Shown piece after piece: positions 44,801-51,321 of a DNA stretch of 64,000 bases (positions are counted from its first letter, which is position 1; every line of letters starts with the position of its first letter). The position numbers and the translations under genes are program-made. The stretch comes from Semisulcospira habei. Lineage: Eukaryota > Mollusca > Gastropoda > Semisulcospiridae. The stretch is from the NCBI GenBank assembly GCA_036245525.1, contig BTPG01000003.1:137737082-137801081 (forward strand). The letters run 5' to 3'. Under the pieces are notes generated by a model, which was given only the letters and a program-made list of their open reading frames with translations, searched no databases and was not told where the DNA came from.

Positions 44801-47079
44801 TAAAATACATGGCACTCAGACAGACCAAGTACTAAGTACATGTTGTACACTGACTCATATGAACTATGACACGACTTTAGTTACTTTCACACATGCTTAT
44901 GATACGCTTCAAGCGTGCAACATGTATGCAAAAAAAAAAAAAATGACCTGAACCAAGTAGTGGTGCAAATCCCCATGCCCCAGCATTTTACCCACTTTCA
45001 CTTTTCAGATTCACAATTGTATAGGACTGAAGAGTATGTCAAGATTTTATGGAAATAAGAACTTTTTACAAGAAACAAAAATAAGAAGATTTAAGACATA
45101 CCTTAAAACATTCTGCATTTTCTGTTTTCCATTATAGACAGTAACGGCCCCCTATCTATCAAAAAATAAGAATGTTACCAGGCTTTCCGTTTGCAGAAAA
45201 TTCTCCATATTTGAGAGAAAAATGTAAGTACGTCCATCCCCGGGACAGACATCTTAAGAAAAAATGAACTTATCCCTAATGTATTTCAGGACAGATTTTG
45301 GTCATGCTGTCCAACCTCATGACGAACAATTTTAAACCCTAGTGAAAAGCCGGACAAGTGACAAAACCCCGTTCAATCCTAAATTTCATACAGGGCAGCA
45401 GAAAGGCAGTTTATTTTGACACACGCAGTAAGCCTTTTTTTTTTTCATGCACCATGAGTGAAATCAAACCCGTTTTGAGATGGCCCCTGCTAACACCTTC
45501 ATGTCTATTATACCTTTCTGCAGAGGATGTGCACATACAGAAGTGCGACCCCTGTCAGTCATCAATCTCCCCCCCCCCCCCCCCCCTGCATTTATGTAGG
45601 TCATCACACCCCATTCGGTGAAATTCATTATAAACTTTCAGGTTCAAATATAATCTAATGATATTCAACCCCAACTGCAGTTCTGAACTTAAGTACACTG
45701 CATGAAACATGCTTACTTTATTTATTACTGTATTAGTAGTAAAACGGTTAACAGGTATTTTGGCAAACCTGACATCACGGGCTGTCAACATACCAGTAAA
45801 CACCTACTTCATGATAGGCTACAGATAGCTTGACTGCAGTGAAAGTCAATGTGAGTTGCAATGAGTGCGACTGTCAATACCGAACAAAGTCTCGCTGTTT
45901 AGTGCTAACTGCTATGGTGGTATGATTACTGTGATGTTTGGAACGATGAACTCGGTCTTATTTCCCTTGCATTCACTGCATGAACAGCAACCCTCCCCCC
46001 CCCCCCCCCCCCCCACGTGCATACTGACACAAATATCATAAATAGCAAGTGTGACTGCAAGTGTATTATTGTTTGTATTGGATGTGTACACTTTCAGTAT
46101 AGCCTGTAATCCTCAATTTGACTGTACTAGATGCCTCAGTCACATGCACTACAAACCCATCTCAGACTGTAACACTGTCAAATACTCCCCATGTATACAC
46201 ACACATACACAATTTCACAGGTTCTTTCACAATCCGCTGTATCCAAATACCCACCTGCAGTTCACACCAGGCAACAGCTACACCGGTTTCTGTGTCAAGC
46301 CCTTTGAAAACTGTCTTGAAGGAACCCCTTCCAATTTCTACATCAAACTTTAGAAACCGATTGTCAGGTGAGGAAGCTACAGCTTTTTGCTCTTCATTTT
46401 CACTGTGGAACTGTTTTTGTGATTGCTGAATATCTTTGATCTCTCCTTCCAACTGTAGTTTCATGTTGTCTGACATACATGTAATACCACTGAGACTTTC
46501 ACTTGTACGATCTGCAAATCTTCCCACAGCAAAGGCCTTGCTGGGAAGCAAGTCCTCTGGTATATCATCCTCAGACTCTTTAACTTCATCAGACACATCA
46601 TCATCTGTCCTCTTATCCTTAGGATCTATTTTAATACTGCTTGTGCCACTTGTCCCGTTCTTCTGAGGAAAGTCTCTAGTCCTTGATTTGCTGTCTTCTT
46701 GCACACTGTGAACTTTCTGACTAACTGTGGAACTTGGAGTTTTTTCCACTGTGGATACTGGCAGTTTGGTAACATGAAAACGTGACTTGGAACTCCGCGA
46801 CGACAGTGATGATCCTTCACCACCAGAGTCCTGTGTCACCTTGGCGGAACAGGTCCCCAAGACGTTTTTACTTCGGAGAAAAGGCAGCAACCTACCCTTA
46901 ACATCTGATCGTTCACCTGCTGGTTTCTCTACCCCATGGTGTTCAATCTTCTTTATGCTGAATCGTTGTCCCATCTCTCCTGACGTTCTTCTTAACCGTG
47001 TTCTTTTTGGTTTTGCATGCTCTCCAATGCCATCGGAGACCTCTCCATTAACAGCATTCTCTACATGAGCGTTGCTCAT
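8735..47079 (-). CDS. WNK: WNK-family serine/threonine protein kinase, nine visible exons, 3' part outside the window
   Basis: WNK kinases phosphorylate and activate OSR1/SPAK kinases and so control cation-chloride cotransporters and cell volume; they act in the cytosol and are inhibited by chloride. The exons join in frame to 731 residues. Residues 241-505 are the kinase domain: G250-R-G-S-F-K255 carries the WNK-specific lysine in strand 2, C272 replaces the usual strand-3 lysine, H370-R-D372-L-K is the catalytic loop, D391-L-G the metal-binding motif, S405 the activation-loop serine, and T409-PEFMAPE follows. L392 and L394 match the chloride-binding leucines known in WNK1. Residues about 500-590 match the autoinhibitory/CCT-like domain. 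Two RFx[V/I] motifs (39-42 and 100-103) are candidate OSR1/SPAK docking sites. The Gln/Pro-rich region from 610 is poorly conserved. WNK proteins are usually far longer, so the C-terminal part lies left of position 1. Intron sizes range from 239 bp to 15 kb. Confidence 0.95.
8803..9094. other. WNK intron 8, start of stretch
   Basis: No gene or recognised repeat. Confidence 0.5.
9095..10100 (+). repeat. TGACC-type multi-unit dispersed repeat, copy 2 (interrupted)
   Basis: Same units as at 470-1150 (for example GTGACCTTGACTTTTCAGAG followed by GTCATCCAAATTAGCATAT), repeated about four times with a roughly 150-bp period. It is split by a SINE-like retroposon at 9675-10059, after which its tail (ACAGTGGACAACAGACGGAC) resumes. 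Confidence 0.75.
9675..10059 (+). mobile_element. SINE-like retroposon, copy 1 (TTAACGTCC family)
   Basis: A 385-bp insertion begins TGATTGATTGTACATTGCTT, AACGTCCCGACAGCAACAAG and ends GGCAGACCCGGGTGGGG. It is flanked by the 14-bp direct repeat TTACCACAGATGAC (9661-9674 and 10060-10073). It shares most of its length with copies at 22118-22457 and 50726-51309. The long target duplications point to LINE-type retroposition, yet there is no obvious A-rich or simple-repeat tail and no clear tRNA promoter boxes were seen. No coding capacity. Confidence 0.8.
10101..10854. other. WNK intron 8, unannotated
   Basis: No convincing coding or repeat signal. Confidence 0.4.
10855..11352 (+). mobile_element. 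3' end of a CR1/L2-like LINE
   Basis: The plus strand encodes LYTPSRQ, then (10880-11071) [40 protein letters not shown] and [13 protein letters not shown]. This is the characteristic C-terminal peptide of CR1/L2-type reverse transcriptases (fused-sheet VWNxLP and KxxLKTHLF motifs). A 3' UTR follows and the copy ends in an (ATT)n tail at 11338-11350, as such elements do. It is 5'-truncated. A (TG)n run lies at 11121-11142. Confidence 0.75.
11353..14481. other. WNK intron 8, unannotated, with possible decayed repeats
   Basis: The minus-strand frame 11684-11391 is acidic and without stops for 97 codons, but has no flanking splice sites that fit the WNK phase and no domain I recognise. The 11.7-12.4 kb part is GC-rich and resembles the non-coding end of a retroelement, but I could not place it in a family. 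The remainder shows nothing. Confidence 0.35.
14482..16215 (-). mobile_element. Internally deleted LINE with 14-bp target duplication
   Basis: The insertion (14496-16201) is bounded by the direct repeat AAATTTAATGGTTA at 14482-14495 and 16202-16215. Its 3' end on the minus strand finishes in (GTAA)n. About 200 bp at the other end (16002-16201) is GC-rich and non-coding, like a LINE 5' UTR. It joins directly, near 15990, to the middle of the reverse transcriptase. Because both ends and the target duplication are present, this is a complete insertion lacking the endonuclease and N-terminal RT. The same 3' end occurs at 28469-28547. Confidence 0.85.
14501..15985 (-). pseudogene. LINE reverse transcriptase, C-terminal two thirds
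   Basis: An uninterrupted minus-strand frame reads [89 protein letters not shown] and [17 protein letters not shown] (the catalytic FADD box). These are followed by the [11 protein letters not shown] tail typical of these LINEs. The frame of about 490 codons has no stop, so this is a young copy, yet it lacks the endonuclease and RT N-terminus. The clade is an RTE/I-group-like LINE; I cannot assign it more precisely. Confidence 0.85.
16216..16976. other. WNK intron 8, exon-8-proximal part
   Basis: No feature recognised apart from the exon 8 donor at 16976. Confidence 0.4.
16977..17274 (-). CDS. WNK: WNK exon 8, Gln/Pro-rich
   Basis: Acceptor GTTCAG before 17274 and donor GTAACT after 16977. 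It encodes residues 610-708 plus one base: [15 protein letters not shown], then Q/P/A-rich low-complexity sequence ending [10 protein letters not shown]. It joins exon 7 in phase 0. WNK tails carry such Gln/Pro-rich spacers. The exon is 298 nt and ends in phase 1, which fits the candidate exon 9. Confidence 0.8.
17275..17879. other. WNK intron 7, unannotated
   Basis: AT-rich with no coding or repeat signal seen. Confidence 0.4.
17880..18345 (+). repeat. TGACC-type multi-unit dispersed repeat, copy 3
   Basis: Same unit structure as the copies at 470 and 9095, including GGTCTTATCAGCAGCCACCT, GGTCTTGCCATCAGGTATCT and CCAAGTTTGAAGACGGTGGC. It ends in GACCATGGACGACGAACAGA. Confidence 0.7.
18423..20530. 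mobile_element. 2.1-kb non-coding inverted-repeat element with iterated motif
   Basis: The ends are inverted copies over 27 identical bp starting TTGCATATGACTAAGTGCCA (18423-18449 and complement of 20504-20530). Inside, a motif combining TGTCGCAA with CTGACGTTCGA (or its complement, TCGGACGTCAG) recurs about eight times, near 18812, 19008, 19170, 19382, 19586, 19960, 20156 and 20317. No open frame is convincing, so the copy is non-autonomous. Iterated internal motifs could be transposase-binding sites. No clear target duplication was seen, so the superfamily is unknown. It lies in WNK intron 7. Confidence 0.6.
20645..20876. repeat. Left inverted terminal repeat of DIRS element B
   Basis: It runs from AATGTATTTTTCTTT to CCAGTTCTATCTG and is the reverse complement of 26475-26674 with few mismatches. 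Confidence 0.9.
20920..21010. repeat. Internal complementary region of DIRS element B
   Basis: 20920-20972 is the reverse complement of the outermost left end (20645-20700). 20973-21010 is the reverse complement of the outermost right end (26640-26674). The two are fused head to head as they would be in a circular intermediate. Confidence 0.9.
21124..22110 (-). pseudogene. DIRS tyrosine recombinase (integrase), frameshifted
   Basis: This enzyme class integrates the circular DNA copy. The N-terminal SAM-like domain is at 22075-21719 ([20 protein letters not shown]). The first catalytic arginine lies in [12 protein letters not shown], in another frame near 21690. The C-terminal catalytic half is at 21618-21124, with HEIR (H-x-x-R), VGW and the tyrosine in FARFYLRDL. 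Three frames are needed, so at least two frameshifts have occurred. Its upstream part is separated by the SINE-like insertion. The frame ends at the 3' terminal region, as in intact DIRS elements. Confidence 0.85.
22118..22457 (+). mobile_element. SINE-like retroposon, copy 2 (TTAACGTCC family)
   Basis: A 340-bp copy of the family at 9675-10059, with its 3' part shortened (it stops at TACCTAA). It is flanked by the 13-bp direct repeat CCGTCGAGCTGAA (22105-22117 and 22458-22470). It interrupts the region joining the Dam-like domain and the recombinase of DIRS element B, so it is younger than that element. Confidence 0.85.
22500..22872 (-). pseudogene. DIRS Dam-like methyltransferase region
   Basis: After RNase H the frame reads [40 protein letters not shown] and [14 protein letters not shown] elements carry a domain resembling phage N6-adenine methyltransferases at this position; the AYPP box would correspond to the NPPY-type motif. 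Assignment is by position and these motifs. The catalytic asparagine is not evident, so enzymatic activity is doubtful. The equivalent in element A starts near 2500. Confidence 0.5.
22870..24184 (-). pseudogene. DIRS reverse transcriptase and RNase H
   Basis: [36 protein letters not shown], then (23979-23143) [37 protein letters not shown], the catalytic [12 protein letters not shown] and [13 protein letters not shown]. RNase H starts at [19 protein letters not shown] and continues in another frame with [16 protein letters not shown] and [15 protein letters not shown]. The YLDD box is intact. A frameshift lies between the fingers and palm and another inside RNase H. Confidence 0.85.
24487..26213 (-). 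pseudogene. DIRS gag-like ORF1, multiply frameshifted
   Basis: Fragments in several frames can be ordered against the open gag of element A: the zinc-motif end ([20 protein letters not shown], 26213-25920), a Ser/Pro-rich part, [20 protein letters not shown] (25121-24894) and [20 protein letters not shown] (24822-24487). One cysteine of the first CxxC pair is lost to a frameshift. A 17-nt poly-G run (25454-25470) interrupts the middle. Confidence 0.7.
26475..26674. repeat. Right inverted terminal repeat of DIRS element B
   Basis: Reverse complement of 20645-20876. Its outermost bases, ending GATTTTGAAGAAATA, are those copied in the internal complementary region. Confidence 0.9.
26725..26856 (-). 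CDS. WNK: WNK exon 7
   Basis: Acceptor TGTGTGCAG, donor CAT-GTAAGT, 132 nt, phase 0 at both ends. It encodes residues 566-609 ([40 protein letters not shown]), the end of the autoinhibitory domain and the following helical RERERR stretch, as in vertebrate WNK1. Confidence 0.9.
26912..26984. mobile_element. TTAA-flanked palindromic mini-element, short subtype
   Basis: A 73-bp imperfect palindrome beginning CTCATTAGAGACATGCCGTA and ending with its complement (GTCTCCAATGAG), flanked on both sides by TTAA. It belongs to the same family as 55882, 56185 and 59412. It lies in WNK intron 6. Confidence 0.75.
27438..27663 (-). CDS. WNK: WNK exon 6
   Basis: Acceptor TATCTAG, donor CTC-GTAGGT, 226 nt. 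It encodes R490 (split) through L565: [40 protein letters not shown] and [20 protein letters not shown]. This is the end of the kinase C-lobe and the OSR1-CCT-like autoinhibitory domain. Confidence 0.95.
27824..28013. mobile_element. TTAA-flanked mini-element, long subtype
   Basis: 190 bp between two TTAA sites (27820-27823 and 28014-28017), starting CCCTTATCATTC and ending ATATGGG. It contains the GCCAAGCTATTCTGGCACCA hairpin-arm sequence shared with 44263-44468 and 59641-59844. Here the palindromic partner arm is mostly lost. In WNK intron 5's neighbour region (intron 5, between exons 6 and 5). Confidence 0.7.
28469..28547 (+). mobile_element. 79-bp LINE 3'-end insertion
   Basis: Identical in content to the 3' end of the LINE at 14496 (CTCTCGTCGACGGCCTATAC, GGGGTGACAGGCGTAAGTAA). 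It is flanked by the 13-bp duplication ATATGAAACAAAC (28456-28468 and 28548-28560). This is a severely 5'-truncated copy in WNK intron 5, antisense to the gene. Confidence 0.9.
29188..29276 (-). CDS. WNK: WNK exon 5
   Basis: Acceptor TTATTTTAG, donor AAAG-GTGAGA, 89 nt. It encodes residues 461-489 and two bases of 490 ([30 protein letters not shown]), in the kinase C-lobe. Confidence 0.95.
29277..29750. other. WNK intron 4
   Basis: 474-bp intron with no other feature. Confidence 0.8.
29751..29908 (-). CDS. WNK: WNK exon 4
   Basis: Acceptor TTCTGTAG, donor ATG-GTAAAA, 158 nt, ends phase 0. It encodes residues 408-460: [40 protein letters not shown] and [11 protein letters not shown]. This covers the P+1 loop, APE motif and helix F, nearly identical to vertebrate WNKs. 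Confidence 0.97.
30598..30818 (-). CDS. WNK: WNK exon 3
   Basis: Acceptor TTTTTCCAG, donor ATAG-GTAAGT, 221 nt. It encodes residues 334-408: [20 protein letters not shown], the [20 protein letters not shown] catalytic loop (D372) and [20 protein letters not shown] with D391 of the DLG motif, the chloride-site leucines 392/394 and the activation-loop serine 405. Confidence 0.97.
31059..31234 (-). CDS. WNK: WNK exon 2
   Basis: Acceptor TTTGCAG, donor AAAAC-GTAAAT, 176 nt. It encodes residues 276-333 plus two bases of 334: [40 protein letters not shown] and [10 protein letters not shown]. This is the N-lobe with helix C (the E in RFKEEAEML) and the hinge. Confidence 0.97.
31235..33699. other. 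WNK intron 1, exon-2-proximal part
   Basis: AT-rich intron sequence without a recognisable exon or element. The 91-codon minus-strand frame at 33209-32934 has two hydrophobic stretches but no homology I recognise and no suitable splice sites. Confidence 0.4.
33700..34070 (+). mobile_element. 3' fragment of a LINE ending in (GATA)n
   Basis: The plus strand encodes [20 protein letters not shown] and [14 protein letters not shown], then in another frame [20 protein letters not shown]. This is the C-terminal tail (KWxGHVxR ... RKRWxDNI) of non-LTR retrotransposon proteins. It ends in GATA repeats at 34047-34068. One frameshift; antisense to WNK, within intron 1. Confidence 0.8.
34150..36060. repeat. 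Iterated TGTCCC...TCTGAAACG motif tract
   Basis: A motif of the form GTGTCCC followed 10-20 bp later by TCTGAAACG (or complement) recurs about seven times in 1.9 kb of non-coding intron: near 34163, 34508, 34697, 35113, 35692, 35869 and 36028, in both orientations. The first and last copies are roughly inverted. No open frame. It is analogous in design to the 18423-20530 element, but its borders are not defined. Confidence 0.45.
36621..36740 (+). promoter_or_regulatory. tRNA-like head with Pol III A and B boxes
   Basis: GTGGCGCAGTGGTTAAGGCG and GGTTCGAGGTTCGATACCGG form a tRNA-like promoter 34 bp apart. The following GGATTTTTCTCCTCTGGTGT is shared with the SINE. It is an internal promoter by structure; activity is inferred. 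Confidence 0.7.
37396..40604 (+). pseudogene. LINE ORF: APE endonuclease, reverse transcriptase, C-terminal zinc finger
   Basis: Endonuclease: [21 protein letters not shown], then [13 protein letters not shown] and the catalytic [89 protein letters not shown] and [13 protein letters not shown] (catalytic FADD). The tail has [17 protein letters not shown] and a C2HC finger ([20 protein letters not shown]). Three lesions are seen: a one-base frameshift near 37660, TAG at 39249-39251 and TGA at 40062-40064. Otherwise frame 37674-40604 is continuous, so the copy is fairly young. The clade is uncertain (RTE- or I/Nimb-like). It is related to the element at 60133-63930. Confidence 0.9.
40643..41501. 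other. WNK intron 1 with LINE-derived fragments
   Basis: The segment around 40810-40870 (GTGACATACATGTGTCAGAA) is a diverged duplicate of 41620-41680, which encodes LINE RT. GATAATAATAATAATACATG at 40965-40985 looks like a retroelement tail. No other gene. Confidence 0.4.
41502..41684 (-). pseudogene. CR1/L2-like LINE reverse transcriptase fragment
   Basis: The minus strand reads [20 protein letters not shown] and [20 protein letters not shown]. This is the thumb region ([22 protein letters not shown] in family members) just after the RT domain. It is short and isolated. Confidence 0.75.
41700..44258. other. WNK intron 1, unannotated
   Basis: No exon or element recognised. A 14-nt poly-C run lies at 42394-42407. 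Confidence 0.4.
44263..44468. mobile_element. TTAA-flanked mini-element with 46-bp perfect palindrome
   Basis: 206 bp between TTAA at 44259-44262 and 44469-44472. The terminal inverted repeat is CTCATTCTACCCCA. The core is a perfect inverted repeat with 46-bp arms (44338-44383 and 44388-44433) and a 4-base loop, containing GCCAGAATAGCTTGGCGCC. TTAA duplication is the mark of piggyBac-type transposition. In WNK intron 1. Confidence 0.85.
44473..46254. other. WNK intron 1, exon-1-proximal part
   Basis: No gene. Poly-C runs of 18 nt (45569-45586) and 20 nt (45995-46014). Confidence 0.5.
46255..47079 (-). CDS. WNK: WNK exon 1 (start codon, N-terminal region, glycine loop)
   Basis: 825 nt encoding residues 1-275. 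The ATG at 47079-47077 is the first methionine after an in-frame TAG nine codons upstream and has A at position -3. The N-terminus is basic and Ser/Thr-rich with R39-F-S-I and R100-F-H-V, matching the RFx[V/I] motif bound by the CCT domains of OSR1/SPAK. Acidic patches (around 157-190) precede the kinase start. It ends [29 protein letters not shown], with lysine 255 in the glycine loop and cysteine 272 in the usual lysine position, which defines the WNK family. Donor CTGCAG-GTGGGT. Confidence 0.95.
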
Positions 47080-48500
47080 TTTGAATGTGATGGTGCCAGA
47101 AAACTAAAAGAAATTCCAGCATGAAGCATCCACGAGAATCAGATCATACTTAAACTTGAAGCAGATCCCTCTTAACATCACGCTGGGCTCACAACACTAG
47201 AACACAATACGAATATGACACTCGCTCACAGAAAATGAGAAATCCTGTTCATAAACCTGAGTTGGAAGCAAGGCACGTTTAGTATTCCGTTTTCATATAT
47301 GGTATTCGTAGACGCACTGCGTAACTGCTAGTCAAAGAGTTATGTACACAACAAAGGAGTGCATTTTTCGCCTTGGTCTGTGACAGACTGCTCTTGTAGG
47401 CGGGTAAACCTCGTGAGACAAGATGGTGAACCCGTCTCAGCAGACGTCATGTTTCGAAGGAAAAACACAACTCCGGCAATCAGAAGAACACTTTCAAGTA
47501 CACATCCACGAAACAACTTTGATTTATCCTTGTAGTTTACATCCATTGTTCAACTCACTCCCCTCGAAATTGGATACGATGAAAACGTCATTAACATGAT
47601 GCTTTGAACACGGAGAACGATTCACCTCACTGGACACAGATGGTAGAATTAACAAAAACAGACTTTCACGGTTATTCAGAAGCCTTCTGCTTTGTAGAAC
47701 TGATAATGTAAACTATTGTACGCTTATTCACCGTATCCATCCCACGAATCATCCATATTTTCATTCAAAGTCAACCAGCACATTTGAAGGCGTCGCAAGA
47801 CTCGTGAAGGTACTGATTCACTGAACACAGTATGGCGGACCTCTCCAGCAAGGCAGTTTGAAAATAGTCCGCGTACGAAATCGAACGTTCAATCATATCT
47901 CTTTACTCAATGAAATAAGTGTTACAACTTTCAAACTTGCAAAGGTACATATAGATTATCGGATGAAAATTACTTTTCAGTTAATGCCGAAAGTTTTGCA
48001 AATATGTTTCAGACACTACGAACTATTTTGTGTCGGCACATTTGCACATCTGTGCTTCGTCGGATATCCGGCAATCGCTTGCTGCCTCGGTTTGCCAAAG
48101 TGTCTGGGTTATCGAGACGTGACCCACAGTACACGCTATATGTGTCTCTTGTAGATTACAGAAATTTATTGATCTCTATTTAGCTGTTCGTGTGTACAAT
48201 TTTATAAAACTCGGCCGTTTTAGTCGCTCATTGTGGTCCTTTCATCTCGTGGAAGTCGCATTTGCAGGAATATTGCGCGTGTTACAAAGAATTATAATCC
48301 ACTCCGAGTACGGTAGTCTAGGCTACACACCTCCATACGTACAGCCCCACTTTTTATTTAGTCTGGCAATATACTATAGTATATTAATGTTAAAATAGAT
48401 GGGAAAGTTGTTTTGAAGTTTGTTTCCTGTACAAATTCATTTCGATATGCATTTTAATAAATTTGACACTTTTACCTGGCACTTTCACTAGTTTCACGCC
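47080..48500 (-). promoter_or_regulatory. WNK 5' UTR and presumed promoter region
   Basis: On the minus strand TTTCTTTTAG ends at 47103, a good splice acceptor 23 nt before the start codon, suggesting a spliced non-coding first exon upstream. A 68-codon minus-strand frame (47546-47340) with one hydrophobic segment could be an upstream ORF or nothing. No TATA box or defined start site is claimed. Confidence 0.4.
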
Positions 48501-48504
48501 TATA

Positions 48505-48805
48505 GGGCTCAAAAAGCTGACGTCATCAGGCTAGTCATGGCGGCCATCTTGAGAGGATACGCGCCTCATGCGCTCATCGGGGAATCGCTGTCAGGACAAT
48601 GTCAGGAAAGTCTTGCCATCACAGTAGGAAATCGCTAACCAGAATCTGTTTTTGTTTGTTTCCAAAGAGGAAAGAAACAGGAAGAAAAACATGTTGAAAC
48701 ACTACTTCGCTACTATCTGAAAACTATCACCAGGCTGGCGTGTCCTCTCAAGATGGCGGCTCGGCAGCTGACGTTCCTACGCAACGCGAGGAACTTCCCG
48801 AGCCC
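48505..48805. mobile_element. GGGCTC-ended MITE, copy 1
   Basis: 301 bp with inverted ends GGGCTC...GAGCCC, flanked by TATA on both sides. Inverted subterminal blocks are GGCGGCCATCTTGAGAGGAT (48539-48558) and CTCTCAAGATGGCGGC (48745-48760). Same family as 57202-57544. No coding sequence. Confidence 0.8.
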
Positions 48806-48809
48806 TATA

Positions 48810-49708
48810 GTAAAGTTGGGTGTTTTTTCAGTTAAGTTCTCAGGTGCTTGGGATAAACGCATGTCACAGTGAGTCACACATGAGATTTTCTGTGGATGCT
48901 TAGTATGGGCTGCTGTGCGTCACTAATGTTACAATTCAAAACATTAATGACGCCACGTTTTAAAACTAAATGTATCTTGAAGTGGAATTTTTCACCATGC
49001 TAATCACAACAGACTTCAGTTTGCTCTAAATAGCAGCTAACATTGATGGAGATGCCTATGCGTTCATCTTGTATGCCTTCATGTAAATACAAGTTAATCT
49101 TGGCAGTATTCTTTATTAAGTCCCTTCTATTTATAAAAGAGACTTTTTAGGATGGGTCGCAGTGGGGCAAAAGGAGGGCAGGCCTAAACCTCTGACAACT
49201 GAAATAACAAGATAAAAGTTACGCCATGTCTAGTTATGCTAACCAAAGCACCATATGTGTGTATGTATGTTTGTAAACATGACAGTCTTCAATATTTCTG
49301 TATACAATTACAAGCTTGAAACTTGGCAAAATACATTGTTCAAGGGGTGGCAAAGAGAGCCTCCAAGCATACTGAAATTGGATGTCTCGTTAAAGACTTA
49401 AAAGACCGTTTATAGAAAGTCGATTGACACAGATTGGAGTCCTTAATTTTTGTTATATTCACTTGAAATATTGGATATAGTTAGCTTGCAGAAAGACACG
49501 GGATGAGTTCTTTAGCCAGCTTTGTACCTTTTCAACTTTGTCAGTAAAAATTAATTATTTGCAAAACAATTTAACTTGAAAAGTAAAAAACCTTCACTTC
49601 CTGAGAAAATCAGACAATACTCCAGATATGACGTAATTCCCTCTCTCATTCACTGTGAGATGGCCTTAGTCGCCTGCTTGGTGTTAAACCCAAATATCTA
49701 AGTAACTT

Positions 49709-49739
<31 letters not shown>

Positions 49740-50713
49740 ACGGTGCGCTGTCAGAAGAGCATGCAGGTGTACTTAGTATATGGTGTAGCTAGGTAAAGTC
49801 AACCTGACTTATACACACATTATAGCAAGACTGAAACTGTACCCTGAAATTCTAGTTTTGTCACCATTTTTCTCGAGCCTAGAAGCCAAAGTAAAACTTG
49901 TATCACGTAAAAACTAAAATTACCTAAATTAAAAAAAAATATGTTGTGAAAATTGCCTCTTAACATTACAAAGCAATTCATGATGCATATGCACTGCGAC
50001 ACTTATAGAGCTCACTGACGCATTGGCAGATCTGCAAGGCTTTTTCAGTAGGAGATATTTCAGCATTATAATCGGGTCAAAGACAACAGGTAGAGACCCT
50101 TGACAGCGAGGACAGCTGTCATATAGAAGGGACTTTGTGGGTTATGGTTTATCCCATCTTGGTGTTTTTTTTTTTTTTTTTTACATCATGAGGAACTTGA
50201 GCACTAATGAGAATTTGCTGTATATTTTGTGTATTTAATCCATTTCAAGCTTTTTAGGCTTCTGAAAAATATGTCATCAATGTGCTACACTTCATGTGCT
50301 GCAAAAGTCTTGACGTATTGCCCGTTAATGTGTGATAATGGGGTGGTACAGTGAAATGAACGTAAGTAAGTAATGAAGTGAAACATGGATGCATGAAGGT
50401 ATTTCGACATCAGCTGTGTAACTGACCTCATCTAAGAAGTTTTTTTTTTTTTCAAATTTATGAAGCTCTTTGCCTGCAGCTGGTAGCTTCAGCTGCCGCA
50501 AGACAATTTCCTGTTGCATACTACTGGGTATGGGCAGTAATATTTGTAAAACCAAGGTTAGCATGCAGTGCATGTGCTTGGTTATTTTTTGTGTTGAATG
50601 TGTCTTTACAAGCTGTTACTTCTGGCACTACCCTTGAAATATCTCCTGCAACTGCCACATAGTCGTTAGGTGACACCTCCAAATTTGGTTTGACTCCACT
50701 GGCTAGTACGGTT
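48810..50713. other. Intergenic sequence, unannotated
   Basis: No gene seen. (CA)n at 49714-49738. A half copy of the long TTAA mini-element arm (TCTGGCACTACCCTTGAAAT and GGTGACACCTCCAAATTTGG) lies at about 50617-50690. Confidence 0.4.
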
Positions 50714-50725
50714 TTCTACTAGTTC

Positions 50726-51309
50726 AGGTTGGCTGGTTGGTTGTACATTGCTTAACGTCCTGACAGCAGCAAGACTTTCTCAGGACGTGCCTGCGCTCCT
50801 TGTGAAAAAAATACTGAATGTATGTCGCCAGCCAGTTTGTCGCCTGCCGGTCAACTATGTAATGCTAAATAAACCTAAGACATGCTGGGGACACTGCACC
50901 GTCATGCTAACTTATCGTACCTTAGTTCACCTAAAAAGAGTAGAAAATCAAAACAATTACAAAATATGCAAAGGGAAATGGTAATATATTTTTTTTAATG
51001 TATTTACCGCAAACACATAACTTATCATCCCTTAGGTGCAGCAGACCATTTAGCAACACACATCCAACATCATGAGCTACAGGCAGAGGAGACAGTAGGG
51101 AGAGTGTAAAAAAGGAAAATGCAGGTGAATGGACCAACGGTAAACAGAAACATGTACCCCGGAAAACAGAAACGTGTACCCCCAAAAACATATAAACCCA
51201 CTACTTGTTAGATCCCAGGGTCACCTTGGTCGGCCCCGACCAAGGTGACCCTGGGATCTAACAAGTAGTTAACCCCACCCAAGTCCTCCAGAGCAGACCC
51301 GGGTGGAGG
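50726..51309 (+). mobile_element. SINE-like retroposon, copy 3, with internal insertion and palindrome
   Basis: It begins with the family start (GGTTGTACATTGCTTAACGT) and ends GGGCAGACCCGGGTGG-like, flanked by TTCTACTAGTTC (50714-50725 and 51310-51321). Relative to the other copies it holds about 150 extra bp (around 50880-51045). Its last part has a perfect 33-bp-arm palindrome at 51201-51268 built from the GGTGACCCTGGGA segment. Confidence 0.8.
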
Positions 51310-51321
51310 TTCTACTAGTTC

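Noticed and set aside
46051..46429. Plus-strand frames opposite WNK exon 1
   Set aside because: They overlap the conserved glycine-loop codons of WNK on the other strand; no independent support.
47858..48154. A 98-codon plus-strand frame upstream of WNK
   Set aside because: No recognisable domain or start context; probably chance, although a divergent transcript cannot be excluded.
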